Assembly (NCBI GenBank): GCA_964629575.1
Contig: CAZVUM010000031.1
Location: 1-53,187, forward strand
Length of the DNA stretch: 53,187 nt
Direction of reading: 5' to 3'
Source of the DNA: JAYPWI01 sp964629575
Lineage (GTDB): Bacteria; Actinomycetota; Acidimicrobiia; Acidimicrobiales; Poriferisodalaceae
Shown: piece by piece, positions 35,461 through 43,861 of the stretch
How the letters are laid out: each line of letters starts with the position of its first letter
Numbering within the stretch: position 1 is the stretch's first letter
The notes under the pieces: generated by a model
Databases searched by the model: none
What the model was told of the DNA's origin: nothing
The model's input: the letters and a program-made list of their open reading frames with translations, nothing else
Translations under genes and position numbers: made by a program

Positions 35461-36693
35461 TCAGGTGATCCGCATGGACGGCACCGCGGTCACGAACTGG
35501 GTGCCCAGGGCAGCCAGCCCCGCCAACTGCGAGGTGATCTCGTCGCGCAGGTTCCATGGAAGGATCAGCACAAAATCGGGCGGCGTCGACTCGAGACGCT
35601 CCACCTCGTGAACGGGAATGTGGCTGCCTGGCAGGAGCGTTCCTTGCTTGGCCGGGCTGCGGTCCACGCAATAGGCCACCAGATCCGGCCCCACGTCGCA
35701 ATAGTTCAAGAGCGTGTTGCCCTTGGCGGCGGCGCCGTAGGCGGCAACGGTCTTGCCGTCGGCGCGAGCCTGCCGGAGGAACGCCATCAGTTCGTCGCGG
35801 ACGGTTTCGCACCGCGCTGTGAAGCCCCGATAGCCGGCGACCTCCTCGAACTGGGCGGCGGCCTCTGCCGAACGCACCCGTGCCACGCCGGCGCGCTCGC
35901 TGTGGGCAGCATTCTCGAGGCAGGCAAACACCCGCAGCGAGCCGCCGTGTGTACCCAACTCCTCGACTTCGAACACCCGCAGCCCTGCATCAGCGAAGAT
36001 CGCCTCCACGGCAACGAGGGACAGGTACGAATAGTGCTCGTGGTAGATCGTGTCGAACTGCCCACTGCGGATCAGGTTCAACAGGTGAGGGAATTCAACG
36101 GTGTAGACCGCGTCGCCGGTGAGGAGGCGCGCCACGCCACGGACGAAATCGTTGATGTCTGGCACGTGGGCCAGAACGTTCGCGCTGCAGATCAGATCCG
36201 GTTTCTTGCCCTCGGAGGCCAGTCGTTCGGCGAGCTCCTCGGTCCAGAACTCCACCAGCGTCGGCACGCCCCTTTTTTCTGCCTCTGCGGCGGTGTTGCC
36301 GGACGGCTCCACGCCCAGCACGGGCACCCCGTGACCGCCGAAGTACTGCAGTAGGTAGCCGTCGTTGGAGGCAATCTCGACCACCAGGCTGTCTGCGCCA
36401 AGCTCGAGTTCGCTGACCATCTTGTCTGCGTATGTCTCGCAGTGCTTCAGCCACGATTCCGAGTACGACGAGAAGTAGGCGTACTCGGCGTTGAAGATCT
36501 CGCTCTCGGGCACGGCGTCGTCGACCTGGACGAGCCAGCAGGCCCGGCAGACCCGTGCATGAAGGGGGTACACCGCCTCTGGCGCGTCGAGGCCGTCGGC
36601 CGCGATGTACGAGTTGGCCAGCGGTTGAAGGCCGAGGTCGACCAAGGTGTCTCTCAGCGGCGCGCCACAGCTCCGGCAGGTCGGGTCGCTCAT
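35461..36693 (-). CDS. SAM-dependent C-methyltransferase of NDP-sugar pathway
   Basis: A 410-aa enzyme of the class that methylates carbon of nucleotide-keto-sugars (TylC3/CloU-like). The N-terminus has a zinc site, C6-x2-C9 (CRSCGAPL) and C49-x2-C52 (CRACWLVQ). The SAM motif VVEIASNDGYLLQYF follows, and the C-terminal domain contains AYGAAAKGNTLLNY, typical of the family. The ATG at 36693 overlaps the rfbG stop as ATGA. A longer in-frame start lies within rfbG and is rejected. Confidence 0.9.
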   Translation of the reverse strand: MSDPTCRSCGAPLRDTLVDLGLQPLANSYIAADGLDAPEAVYPLHARVCRACWLVQVDDAVPESEIFNAEYAYFSSYSESWLKHCETYADKMVSELELGADSLVVEIASNDGYLLQYFGGHGVPVLGVEPSGNTAAEAEKRGVPTLVEFWTEELAERLASEGKKPDLICSANVLAHVPDINDFVRGVARLLTGDAVYTVEFPHLLNLIRSGQFDTIYHEHYSYLSLVAVEAIFADAGLRVFEVEELGTHGGSLRVFACLENAAHSERAGVARVRSAEAAAQFEEVAGYRGFTARCETVRDELMAFLRQARADGKTVAAYGAAAKGNTLLNYCDVGPDLVAYCVDRSPAKQGTLLPGSHIPVHEVERLESTPPDFVLILPWNLRDEITSQLAGLAALGTQFVTAVPSMRIT

Positions 36694-37763
36694 GAGGCCG
36701 CCTCGCACATGGATTGGTACGTCGCGATCTGTTCGGAACACAGGTCCCGAGCGGCCTCGCCCCTCGACCAGCGCCCGTACCAATCGGCGGTCATCGCGGT
36801 GCAGTCTTCGAACGTCAGGGCCGGGTGCCAACCCAGAGCCGTGTTCGCTTTGGTGCAGTCGAGCCGCAGCACGTTTGCTTCGTGCAGATCGGCGCCGGTC
36901 TTGTCGACCACGACGCGACCCTGGCCAAGGGCAGCAACGACAGCATCGGCAACGGCAGCCACCTCGCGCTCGTCACGGCGTTCGGGGCCGAAGTTCCAAC
37001 CCTCGTCGAAACCCTCCGCTGCCCACATCGCCTCGGCCAGCATGAGATAGCCGCGCAACGGTTCCAGCACGAATTGCCACGGGCGCACCGAGCCCGGCGA
37101 GCGGAGGGTGACCTCGCCGGCTTCGCCCAGACAGCCGCGCACGATGTCGGGGATCAGCCGGTCCTCGGCCCAATCGCCGCCGCCGATGACGTTGCCGGCG
37201 CGCACCGCGCCGATACGCGCCGGATGCCCGACCTCGGCATAAGGCGCAAAGAAGGAGTGGCGCATAGAGGCGATGGCGATCTCTGCCGCGCCCTTGGATG
37301 CCGAGTAAGGGTCCCAGCCACCCATCGGGTCGCCTTCACGGTAAGCCCAGATTTGTTCTGTGTTGTCATAACACTTGTCCGATGTGGCGCATACGACAAC
37401 GCGGGCCGAGGTCGCTCGCACGGCGTTCAGGACGTTGACCGTGCCCACGACGTTGGTGGCAAAGGTTCCTGCGGGGTCGCGATACGAGTGGCGTACGAGT
37501 GACTGAGCTGCAAGGTGGAACACTATTTGACACATTGACGATCCGAGCGCCTCGGAAACCCCCGACGCGTCATTCATGTCGACATAGTGCGAGGTGATGG
37601 GAAGCTTCAGCAGCGCCCAGAGGTTCGGTTCGGTGGCTGGTGCCAGCGCCAGCCCTGTCACCGCGGCGCCAAGCTGGTGCAGCCATGCAGCGAGCCACGC
37701 GCCCTTGAACCCAGTGTGGCCGGTGATCAGGACCCGCTTGCCTCGCCAGAAGTCCGGGTTCAC
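36690..37763 (-). CDS. rfbG: CDP-glucose 4,6-dehydratase
   Basis: A 357-aa extended SDR that converts CDP-glucose to CDP-4-keto-6-deoxyglucose. N-terminal MNPDFWRGKRVLITGHTGFKG is highly characteristic of RfbG. Also present are LAAQSLVRHSY, the catalytic TSDKCYDN, and YSASKGAAE. GTG start at 37763 overlapping, as GTGA, the stop of the decayed rfbF copy upstream. Its partner cytidylyltransferase is broken, so CDP-glucose would have to come from another locus. Confidence 0.93.
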   Translation of the reverse strand: MNPDFWRGKRVLITGHTGFKGAWLAAWLHQLGAAVTGLALAPATEPNLWALLKLPITSHYVDMNDASGVSEALGSSMCQIVFHLAAQSLVRHSYRDPAGTFATNVVGTVNVLNAVRATSARVVVCATSDKCYDNTEQIWAYREGDPMGGWDPYSASKGAAEIAIASMRHSFFAPYAEVGHPARIGAVRAGNVIGGGDWAEDRLIPDIVRGCLGEAGEVTLRSPGSVRPWQFVLEPLRGYLMLAEAMWAAEGFDEGWNFGPERRDEREVAAVADAVVAALGQGRVVVDKTGADLHEANVLRLDCTKANTALGWHPALTFEDCTAMTADWYGRWSRGEAARDLCSEQIATYQSMCEAAS

Positions 37764-38100
37764 TGCCAGACCTTCCGATGCGCGTTGCCAGAAACCAGGT
37801 GCGCACCAGTTCGTGGCGTTGGCCGAGGGTGTCCATCGGCTGCCAGGAGCCCCTGGTATTCGATCGCGGCCAACTGCTTGCCGTGAGCGCGGCCCCGTGG
37901 GCGCGCTTGCTCCCTGATGGTCCGGGGGAATTCCAGACCGCCCTCGACCGCCGGTGGCACCAGGAAGAAACCGCTGTTGATCACGCCGCCCTCGCCAATG
38001 GAGCTTCAGAGAACTCGCGGACCTGTCGGCTTTCGATTGCCAGAGTTTACCGAAAGCCGCGGGGCGGTCCCTTCGCGTAGGTCACCCGCCTCGGGATCAT
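37760..38100 (-). pseudogene. rfbF: Decayed 3' end of glucose-1-phosphate cytidylyltransferase
   Basis: Translating the three minus-strand frames gives successive RfbF pieces: VREFSEAP in one frame; INSGFFLVPPAVE and HGKQLAAIEYQG in another; WQPMDTLGQRHEL in a third; then SGNAHRKVW back in the second and ending with the normal stop. RfbF proteins have these in one frame (FSEKP, INGGFF, GFWQPMDTL, APWKVW). Several frameshifts and one TAA are present. The 5' two-thirds of the gene are missing, and the recognisable part stops next to the palindromic repeat. So rfbF was truncated at the repeat and then decayed. Confidence 0.85.
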
Positions 38101-38107
38101 CGGTACT

Positions 38108-38156
38108 GGTGCCTGGCACCTAATGTTACGATTCGTAACACAAAGTGCCAGGCACC
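38108..38156. repeat. 49-bp nested palindromic repeat, copy 2
   Basis: Outer arms GGTGCCTGGCAC and GTGCCAGGCACC frame TGTTACGATTCGTAACA (38124-38140). It lies in the same orientation as copy 1 at 34409, with two substitutions. The CTA at 38156-38158 (TAG on the minus strand) is the stop codon of the small membrane protein gene. Confidence 0.9.
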
Positions 38157-38560
38157 TATTCGGTGCGGAGGTGGGGGTCGGCGGCCCTGCGTACTCCGGT
38201 CGCGGCGACGACGACGAGGGCGAGGCTCGTGACCATCAGGGCCGAGTGCACCAGCTTGAAGGTCGCGTCGTGGCTCGAATCGAGCAGGATGCCCGTGCCC
38301 CGGACCAACCAGTAGACGACCGTCCACCCGGCCAGCACGCCGAGCGTCATCGCACCAGGCCGTCCGCGGCACAGCCACAGCAACGTCAAGAGACCCAGCA
38401 CCAGGAACACCGCTGCGGCACCCACTCGCCATCCGACACCGAACCCGTCGAGGTCGTCGTCGGCCAGCACGTTGCGGATCCGCGAGACCCACAGGAACAG
38501 GGTCCACCCCACCAGCGGCGCGATCCACCACCGCGCCGTGACACGAACGTGGTCGCCCAC
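38156..38560 (-). CDS. Small membrane protein at end of acyl-CoA operon
   Basis: A 134-aa protein with four hydrophobic helices and a basic, polar C-terminus. No family is recognised. The start lies one base after the stop of the AMP ligase, so it is in the same operon. The stop codon is supplied by the palindromic repeat, so its C-terminus could have been trimmed or altered by insertion. Confidence 0.7.
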   Translation of the reverse strand: MGDHVRVTARWWIAPLVGWTLFLWVSRIRNVLADDDLDGFGVGWRVGAAAVFLVLGLLTLLWLCRGRPGAMTLGVLAGWTVVYWLVRGTGILLDSSHDATFKLVHSALMVTSLALVVVAATGVRRAADPHLRTE

Positions 38561-38561
38561 G

Positions 38562-40202
38562 TCAGGCGTTCTTGATGTCTGCGGCGGAGTGCAAGCCCAG
38601 ATCGGCGATCGCCTTCTCCCGCATCTCGACTTTGCGCACCTTGCCGGTCACGGTCATCGGGAACTCGTTCACGAAGGTGAAATAGCGCGGCACCTTGTGG
38701 CGGGCGATCTTGCCCTGGCAGTAGTTCCGCAGGTCGTCCTCGGTGACCTGAGCGCCTGGCTCAAGCTGCACCCAGGCGTTGAGCTCTTCGCCGTACCTCT
38801 CGTCGGGAACTCCGATCACCTGAACGTCGGCAACGCCCGGAGCCGTGTAGAGGAACTCCTCGATCTCACGCGGGTAGAGGTTCTCTCCGCCGCGGATCAC
38901 CATGTCCTTGATGCGCCCGATGATGTTGACGTAGCCGGCGTCGTCCATCGTCGCCAGGTCGCCGGTGTGCATCCAGCCCTCGGCATCGATTGCGTCGGCG
39001 GTCTTGTCGGGCTCTTCCCAGTAGCCGAGCATCACCGAATAGCCGCGGGTGCAGAACTCACCGCCCTCGCCCCGCTCCACCGTCTCGCCGGTCTCGGGGT
39101 CGACGATCTTCACCTCGAGGTGCGGCTGCACCCGCCCGACCGTCGAGACCCGCAGCTCGATCGAGTCGTCCGCGCCGGTCTGAGTGGACACCGGCGACGT
39201 CTCCGTCATGCCGTAGGCGATCGTGACCTCGTCCATGTTCATCTCGTCGATCACCCGCTTCATCACCTCGATCGGGCACGGCGAGCCCGCCATGATCCCG
39301 GTTCGCAGCGACGTGAGATCGAAGGAGGCGAGCTCGGGGTGGCCGAGCTCCGCGATGAACATCGTCGGAACCCCGTACAACGAGGTGCACCGCTCGTCTT
39401 GGACCGCTTGGAGCACCGCACCCGGATCGAAGGTCGGCCCCGGCACCACCATGGTCGAGCCGTAGACGACGCAGGCCAGGTTGCCCATCACCATGCCGAA
39501 GCAGTGGTAGTAGGGCACCGGGATGCACACCCGATCCTCAGCGGTGTGGCGGCACGCCCCGCCGACGAACTGGGCGTTGTTGAGGATGTTGTGGTGGCTG
39601 AGCGTGGCGCCCTTCGGGAACCCGGTCGTCCCAGACGTGTACTGGATGTTGATCGCATCGTGGGGCTGGAGCGAGTCGGCCCTGGCCTGCAGCTCGGCAT
39701 CGCTCACCGATGCGCCGGCGGCCAGGAGCGCGGCCCAGTCGTCGGTGTCGAAGTAGATCACCCGCTCGAGATCGTCGAGTCCCGGGCTCACCTCCTCCAC
39801 CATGTCCTGGTACGTCGACGTCAGATACGACGTCATCGTGACCAGCATCCGGCACCCGGAGTGCCGCAGCGCGTACTCGAGCTCGGAGGTGCGATACGCC
39901 GGATTGATGTTGACCTGGATCGCCCCGATCTTGGCGGTCGCGTACTGGATGTACACCCATTCGGCGAAGTTGGGACTCCACATGCCGATCCGGTCGCCGG
40001 CCTCGACGCCCAGGCCCATCAGTCCCTTGGCGACCTGGTCGACTGACGCGTCGAACTCTGCCCAGGTCTTTCGGATCCCCTGGTGCGCGACGACGAGGGC
40101 TTCTCGATCGGGATGGGCCGTCACGGTGTCCGCGAGTTGGGCTCCGATCGTCTTGGAGATGAGGGGTGGCTCGTCGGCTCCGACGTCGATCGAGGCGACC
40201 AT
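38562..40202 (-). CDS. AMP-binding acyl-CoA ligase (FadD-like)
   Basis: A 546-aa adenylate-forming enzyme that activates a carboxylic acid to its CoA thioester. Motifs are YTSGTTGFPKGAT (P-loop), YGMTETSPVS, GWMHTGDLATMDDAGYV, then GRIKDMVIRGGENLYPREIEE, and the catalytic Lys in PMTVTGKVRKVEM. The length is standard. ATG start at 40202. It lies downstream of the SDR gene (27 bp) within an operon that also has an acyl-CoA dehydrogenase and CMD protein, so it likely supplies the CoA-ester substrate. Similarity suggests a medium- or long-chain, or steroid side-chain, acid. Confidence 0.93.
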   Translation of the reverse strand: MVASIDVGADEPPLISKTIGAQLADTVTAHPDREALVVAHQGIRKTWAEFDASVDQVAKGLMGLGVEAGDRIGMWSPNFAEWVYIQYATAKIGAIQVNINPAYRTSELEYALRHSGCRMLVTMTSYLTSTYQDMVEEVSPGLDDLERVIYFDTDDWAALLAAGASVSDAELQARADSLQPHDAINIQYTSGTTGFPKGATLSHHNILNNAQFVGGACRHTAEDRVCIPVPYYHCFGMVMGNLACVVYGSTMVVPGPTFDPGAVLQAVQDERCTSLYGVPTMFIAELGHPELASFDLTSLRTGIMAGSPCPIEVMKRVIDEMNMDEVTIAYGMTETSPVSTQTGADDSIELRVSTVGRVQPHLEVKIVDPETGETVERGEGGEFCTRGYSVMLGYWEEPDKTADAIDAEGWMHTGDLATMDDAGYVNIIGRIKDMVIRGGENLYPREIEEFLYTAPGVADVQVIGVPDERYGEELNAWVQLEPGAQVTEDDLRNYCQGKIARHKVPRYFTFVNEFPMTVTGKVRKVEMREKAIADLGLHSAADIKNA

Positions 40203-40229
40203 GGCTGCTCCTCCGCGTTGTCTCGCGTT

Positions 40230-41006
40230 CTACTCTTCGAGCTCGAGCTCTCCGGCGACGGAGATGATCTCGCCGCCGTCGATGTTCATGATGTTCCCGG
40301 TCATCCACTCGGCGCCAGCCGAGAGATACAGCGCAGCCTCACCGATGTCGCTCGGCTCACCCAAGCGCTTCATCGGAAGCGCGTCGGCGATCGTCTGACC
40401 GCGGGGGCCGCTCCACAGCACCTTGGCGAAGTCGGTGCGAATCAGCCCCGGCGCGATGCAGTTGACCCGCACCTTCGGGCCCATCTCGGCCGCCAGCTGC
40501 TTCGTCATGTGCATGAGGGCGTCCTTGAGCATGCAGTAGACGCCGAGCGCCTCACTGGTGACGTGGCCGCCGACCGAGGCGATGTTGATCACCGACCCGC
40601 CGTGCTCCTTCATCCAGGTGGTCCACGCGACCTGGGTCCACTGGAACGGCGCCCGCAGGTTGACCTCGTAGGTCTTGTCGAGCCGCGGCACGTCGCAGTC
40701 GATCATGGGGCCCGCCCACGGGTTGGTGGCGGCGTTGTTGACCAGGATGTCGCAGCTGCCGAATCGCTCGATCGTCCCGTCGATCACTCGCTGGGCCTCG
40801 TCGAGGTGCCCGATGTGCCCTGCGATGTAGTCCACGTCGCCATCGCAGTCGGCCATCTCCGCGACCGCTTCCTCGCACTTCTCGGCCTTGCGCGACGTGA
40901 TCATCACGTTGCCGCCCGCATCTGCGAAGGCCTTCACGATCCCCTTGCCGATCCCGGCCGAGCCGCCGGTCACGAGGGCCGTCTTGCCGTCGAGTCGAAG
41001 GTCCAT
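40230..41006 (-). CDS. Short-chain dehydrogenase/reductase
   Basis: A 258-aa classical SDR. The NAD(P) motif TGGSAGIGKG, NNAATNPWAG, and the YxxxK active site YCMLK are visible, with IAPGLIRTDF and NIDGGEI near the C-terminus. In context it probably oxidises a 3-hydroxyacyl-CoA or related intermediate. The ATG at 41006 shares a base with the stop of the CMD gene (TGATG). Confidence 0.9.
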   Translation of the reverse strand: MDLRLDGKTALVTGGSAGIGKGIVKAFADAGGNVMITSRKAEKCEEAVAEMADCDGDVDYIAGHIGHLDEAQRVIDGTIERFGSCDILVNNAATNPWAGPMIDCDVPRLDKTYEVNLRAPFQWTQVAWTTWMKEHGGSVINIASVGGHVTSEALGVYCMLKDALMHMTKQLAAEMGPKVRVNCIAPGLIRTDFAKVLWSGPRGQTIADALPMKRLGEPSDIGEAALYLSAGAEWMTGNIMNIDGGEIISVAGELELEE

Positions 41007-41632
41007 CAGTTCACTCCAGTGGTCTGCGCGGCGTCGGCCGCATTGATGTTTGAGGTGTAGGGATCGAAGATCTGCCCATCGGACAGAACCGACGAATTGG
41101 GGATGCCGAGCATCGTGAACATCTGCCCGAGCGCGATGAACTGACCGACGGACATCGCGAGCTCCAGGTACTCGGCGGGCGTGAAGTGCTCGAGCATCTC
41201 CGCCAGCATCTCGTCGCTCACGTTCTTGTCGGCGCCATGCATGGCTTCGGCGTAGCGCACCGCGAGCCGTTCGCGGGCCGTGAACTCCGGACCGCTGACC
41301 TCGCCGAGCTGGGCAGCTTCTGCGATGCGGTCATCGTCGACGGCAGGACCAGACCGGTCCCCCTGACGGGTGTGCAGTCAGAGGTGGCAGTTGTTGAGCA
41401 TCGCGATCCGCAGCCGCGCGATCTCTTTGGTGCGGATCTCGAGCTGACCGTCGAAGAGCAGCTCGCGGTAGAAGCGGTTCCAGGACGCGAACATCTCGGG
41501 GTTGTGTCCCACCTGGCTCACGGTCGCGGCGTCCGCGCCGCCGGCCAACATCGCGTCGACCGCTTCGGTCCGCGGTGCAGACGGCAGGCGCGGCGTGGGA
41601 AGCGCGCACGCTTGTTCGGGTGCGGTTGCCAT
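41006..41632 (-). CDS. Carboxymuconolactone decarboxylase/AhpD-like protein, putative selenoprotein
   Basis: A 208-aa CMD/AhpD-family protein if TGA at 41378-41380 is read as selenocysteine 85. The first 84 codons carry the family order (FRELLFDGQLEIRTKEIARLR-like block, then MLNNCHL). They are followed by TGA and, in the same frame, LHTRQGDRSG, FTARERLAVRYAEAMHG and FTPAEYLELAMSVGQF to the stop. The TGA stands at the second Cys of the family CxxC motif (C82-H-L-U85). A SECIS-like hairpin follows. Both ends show TGATG coupling to neighbours, so the frame looks intact, not decayed. CMD-domain selenoproteins are known from marine metagenomes. A nonsense or assembly error is the alternative. Confidence 0.8.
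41341..41380 (-). promoter_or_regulatory. Candidate bacterial SECIS element after in-frame UGA
   Basis: In the transcript, 22 nt separate the UGA from the apical loop. The loop is GGUCU, closed by five perfect pairs (GGACC with GGUCC), and the stem extends outward by several more pairs with small bulges (41341-41365). Bacterial SECIS models require a loop 16-37 nt after UGA with G among the first two loop bases; both hold here. The E. coli fdhF loop also contains GGUCU. Confidence 0.7.
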
Positions 41633-42888
41633 CAGTTCTTGGCCTTTCCGATCTCGTTCCACGGGCCAGCGTCGGCCCGTGGTTCGCGCGGAAGCCCGAG
41701 AACCCGGTCCCCCACGATGTTTCGCTGCACCTCGCTGGTGCCGGCATAGATGGTGCCAGGTCTGGCGCCGAGAAACGTCTGGGTCCACGCGCGGGACGAG
41801 AACTCGGCACCGATCGCATCGGTCTCGATCCCGTTCACCGCCTCGTGACCCGACGGCGCCGTGGCCTCTGCACCCAGGAGATGCATGGATCGCTCGGTGT
41901 GCCGGTGGTGGTAGTGGCTCCACACGAGCTTGTGGATCGACGACTCGGGGCCCGGTGAGCCGCCGGCGAGCACGCTCGTGACCGTCCGCTGGCCCATCCA
42001 CTTCATGATCTCGACGGTCGTGTGTGAGCGAGCCATGTCCTGCCGGACGAGTGGATCCTCGGTGAGCCCTCGTTCGGTCGCGACGCCCGTAACCCGGTCG
42101 AGTTCGTCGCGGAATCGAATGGCGTCCGTCGTCGCTCCCCAGCCTCGTTCGAAGCCGAGCAACACGTTGGCCACCCGCCATCCGTCGTTGACGTCGCCGA
42201 CGACGTCGTCCTTCTTCGCCTTGGCGTCCGTGAGGAACACCTCGTTGAAGTCGTGCCGGTTGTTGATGTTGATGATCGGACGCACATCCACGCCCGGCTG
42301 GTCCATCGGCACCAGGAGAAAGCTGATCCCGCGATGCTTAGCGGCGGTCGGATCGGTGCGGCACAGCATGAAGATCCAGTTGGACTTGTGGCCGCTGGAG
42401 GTCCAGATCTTCTGCCCGTTGATGACCCACTCGTCGCCGTCGAGAACCGCCCGCGTGCCGAGATTCGCCAGGTCCGAACCGCTGTCGGGCTCGCTGTACC
42501 CCTGACACCAGACGTCCTCGCCGCTGATGATCCGCGGGAGATAGTGACGCTTCTGCTCCTCGGTACCGCACTCGATGATCGCGTTGCCGACGAGCCGGAT
42601 TCCGAAGCCGTCGCTCTCTGTTCCTTCTGGCACTCCCGCGGTGGCGAACTCCTCGGCGACGATGAGGCGTTCGACCTCGCTGAGCCCCGCGCCGCCGTAC
42701 TCCTTCGGCCACGACACGGCGAGCAGTCCGTTGTCGGCGAGCAGAGCGCGCCACTCGCCGAGGAAGCGCTCGCGCTCCTCGTCGCCCAGCGCTCCGATCC
42801 CCCGCCAACCCGCGGGCAGGTGTTCGGCGAGAAAGCCGCGGATCGTGCGGCGGTATACCTCAGCGTCCTCTGAGTGAATGGGGCGCAT
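41632..42888 (-). CDS. Acyl-CoA dehydrogenase family protein (1)
   Basis: A 418-aa flavoprotein that removes two hydrogens from an acyl-CoA. Family segments are WPKEYGGAGLSEVER, the FAD/substrate loop QGYSEPDSGSDLANL, WVINGQKIWTSSGHKSNW, and the C-terminal GTIYAGTSEVQRNIVGDRVLGLPRE. It is closely related to the second copy at 45674. First gene of the operon; the stop overlaps the CMD start (TGATG). ATG at 42888 chosen from MRPIHSED; an upstream ATG in the same frame overlaps the divergent promoter region. Confidence 0.93.
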   Translation of the reverse strand: MRPIHSEDAEVYRRTIRGFLAEHLPAGWRGIGALGDEERERFLGEWRALLADNGLLAVSWPKEYGGAGLSEVERLIVAEEFATAGVPEGTESDGFGIRLVGNAIIECGTEEQKRHYLPRIISGEDVWCQGYSEPDSGSDLANLGTRAVLDGDEWVINGQKIWTSSGHKSNWIFMLCRTDPTAAKHRGISFLLVPMDQPGVDVRPIININNRHDFNEVFLTDAKAKKDDVVGDVNDGWRVANVLLGFERGWGATTDAIRFRDELDRVTGVATERGLTEDPLVRQDMARSHTTVEIMKWMGQRTVTSVLAGGSPGPESSIHKLVWSHYHHRHTERSMHLLGAEATAPSGHEAVNGIETDAIGAEFSSRAWTQTFLGARPGTIYAGTSEVQRNIVGDRVLGLPREPRADAGPWNEIGKAKN

Positions 42889-42962
42889 GGCGCCAGTTGA
42901 GCACAACACAACGACGACTCGCTCAGGGATCTGCGAAGCTCTGTCACGACGAAGGGGGAGCC

Positions 42963-43841
42963 ATGAAGATCAGCGTCGCAGGAATGTTCGGCAACGGAGC
43001 CAAGCGAGGGGTCGGCTTCCTCAAGGACTTCTGTCAGGCCGCGGAAGAGATCGGCTACGAGTCCGTCAGCCTCCCCGAGCACGTGGTGTTCTTCCCCGAG
43101 TACGACTCCAAGTACCCCTACACCGAGGACGGCTCGACCAACTGGGGGACCGACGTCGGGCTCTTCGACCCACTCTTCGCTGCCCAGGCCGCCTCCTCGG
43201 TGACCACGACCCTGCGGTTCATCAGCGGCGTGGTGATCTTGCCCCAACGGCCGGCCCTGCTGACCGCGCGTGAGGTGCTGTCGCTCGACCACCTCAGCGG
43301 CGGGCGCTTCGACTTCGGGATCGGCTCCGGCTGGTCGTGGGAGGAGTACGGCGCGCTCGGCGTTCCCTTCGAGAAGCGCGGCAAGCGGATGGACGAGTAC
43401 ATCGAAGCCATGCAGCTCGCGTGGAGCGAAGAGGGGCTCCTCAACTATCAGGGCGAGTTCGTGCAGTTCGAGAACGCGGTGATGAACCCCAAGCCGCTCA
43501 CACCCGGCGGGCCGAGGCTGATCATCGGCGGCAGCACGCCCGTGGCCATGCGCCGGGCGGCCCGTCACGACGGCTGGTATGGCTGGTGGGCCCTCGTCGA
43601 CATCGACGAGCACATCGCCGAGTTCGAGCAGATCCTCAACGACGCGGGCCGCTCACGCCTCGACGACGACTTCGACTTCCGAATCGGCATCCCGACGGGA
43701 TTCAACGCCTTCGACGAGGTGGCCAAACGAGCCGAGCACGCACGGGGCCTCGGCGTCGACGAGCTCGTGATCGCCTCTCCCGTCGGCACGACCGACCTCG
43801 AAGGCGTGCTCCAGCAGTACTACGACGCCGCCATGGGCTGA
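42963..43841 (+). CDS. LLM-class F420/flavin-dependent oxidoreductase
   Basis: A 292-aa luciferase-like TIM-barrel protein. Features are EEIGYESVSLPEHVVFFPEY, FDFGIGSGWSWEEYGALGV, RLIIGGSTPVAMRRAARHDGWYGW and a C-terminal GVDELVIASPVG. The GAAGGGGGAG ribosome-binding site directly precedes ATG 42963. It is divergent from the acyl-CoA dehydrogenase operon, sharing a 74-bp promoter region, and might act on the same class of substrate. F420 dependence is inferred from taxon. Confidence 0.92.
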   Translation: MKISVAGMFGNGAKRGVGFLKDFCQAAEEIGYESVSLPEHVVFFPEYDSKYPYTEDGSTNWGTDVGLFDPLFAAQAASSVTTTLRFISGVVILPQRPALLTAREVLSLDHLSGGRFDFGIGSGWSWEEYGALGVPFEKRGKRMDEYIEAMQLAWSEEGLLNYQGEFVQFENAVMNPKPLTPGGPRLIIGGSTPVAMRRAARHDGWYGWWALVDIDEHIAEFEQILNDAGRSRLDDDFDFRIGIPTGFNAFDEVAKRAEHARGLGVDELVIASPVGTTDLEGVLQQYYDAAMG

Positions 43842-43861
43842 AGAGTTTGCAAGCCGGTTCC

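Larger units (their letters stand above)
34409..38156. mobile_element. Repeat-bracketed deoxysugar cassette (putative islet)
   Basis: Two direct copies of a 49-bp nested palindrome enclose 3.65 kb with three CDP-sugar pathway genes and a decayed rfbF. The gene stops on both outer sides (sulfatase TAG and the small membrane gene TAG) fall in the repeats. Recombination between the repeats could remove or exchange the block. No transposase or integrase is present. Confidence 0.5.

Noticed and set aside
38472..40046. Long plus-strand open frame opposite the AMP ligase
   Set aside because: His/Arg/Val-rich shadow of the ligase, with no ribosome-binding site or recognisable domain.
41378..42181. 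CMD gene ending at TGA 41378 as a truncated protein or pseudogene
   Set aside because: The downstream frame stays open and family-like for 124 codons and is coupled to the SDR start, and the TGA sits at the redox Cys position with a SECIS-like hairpin.
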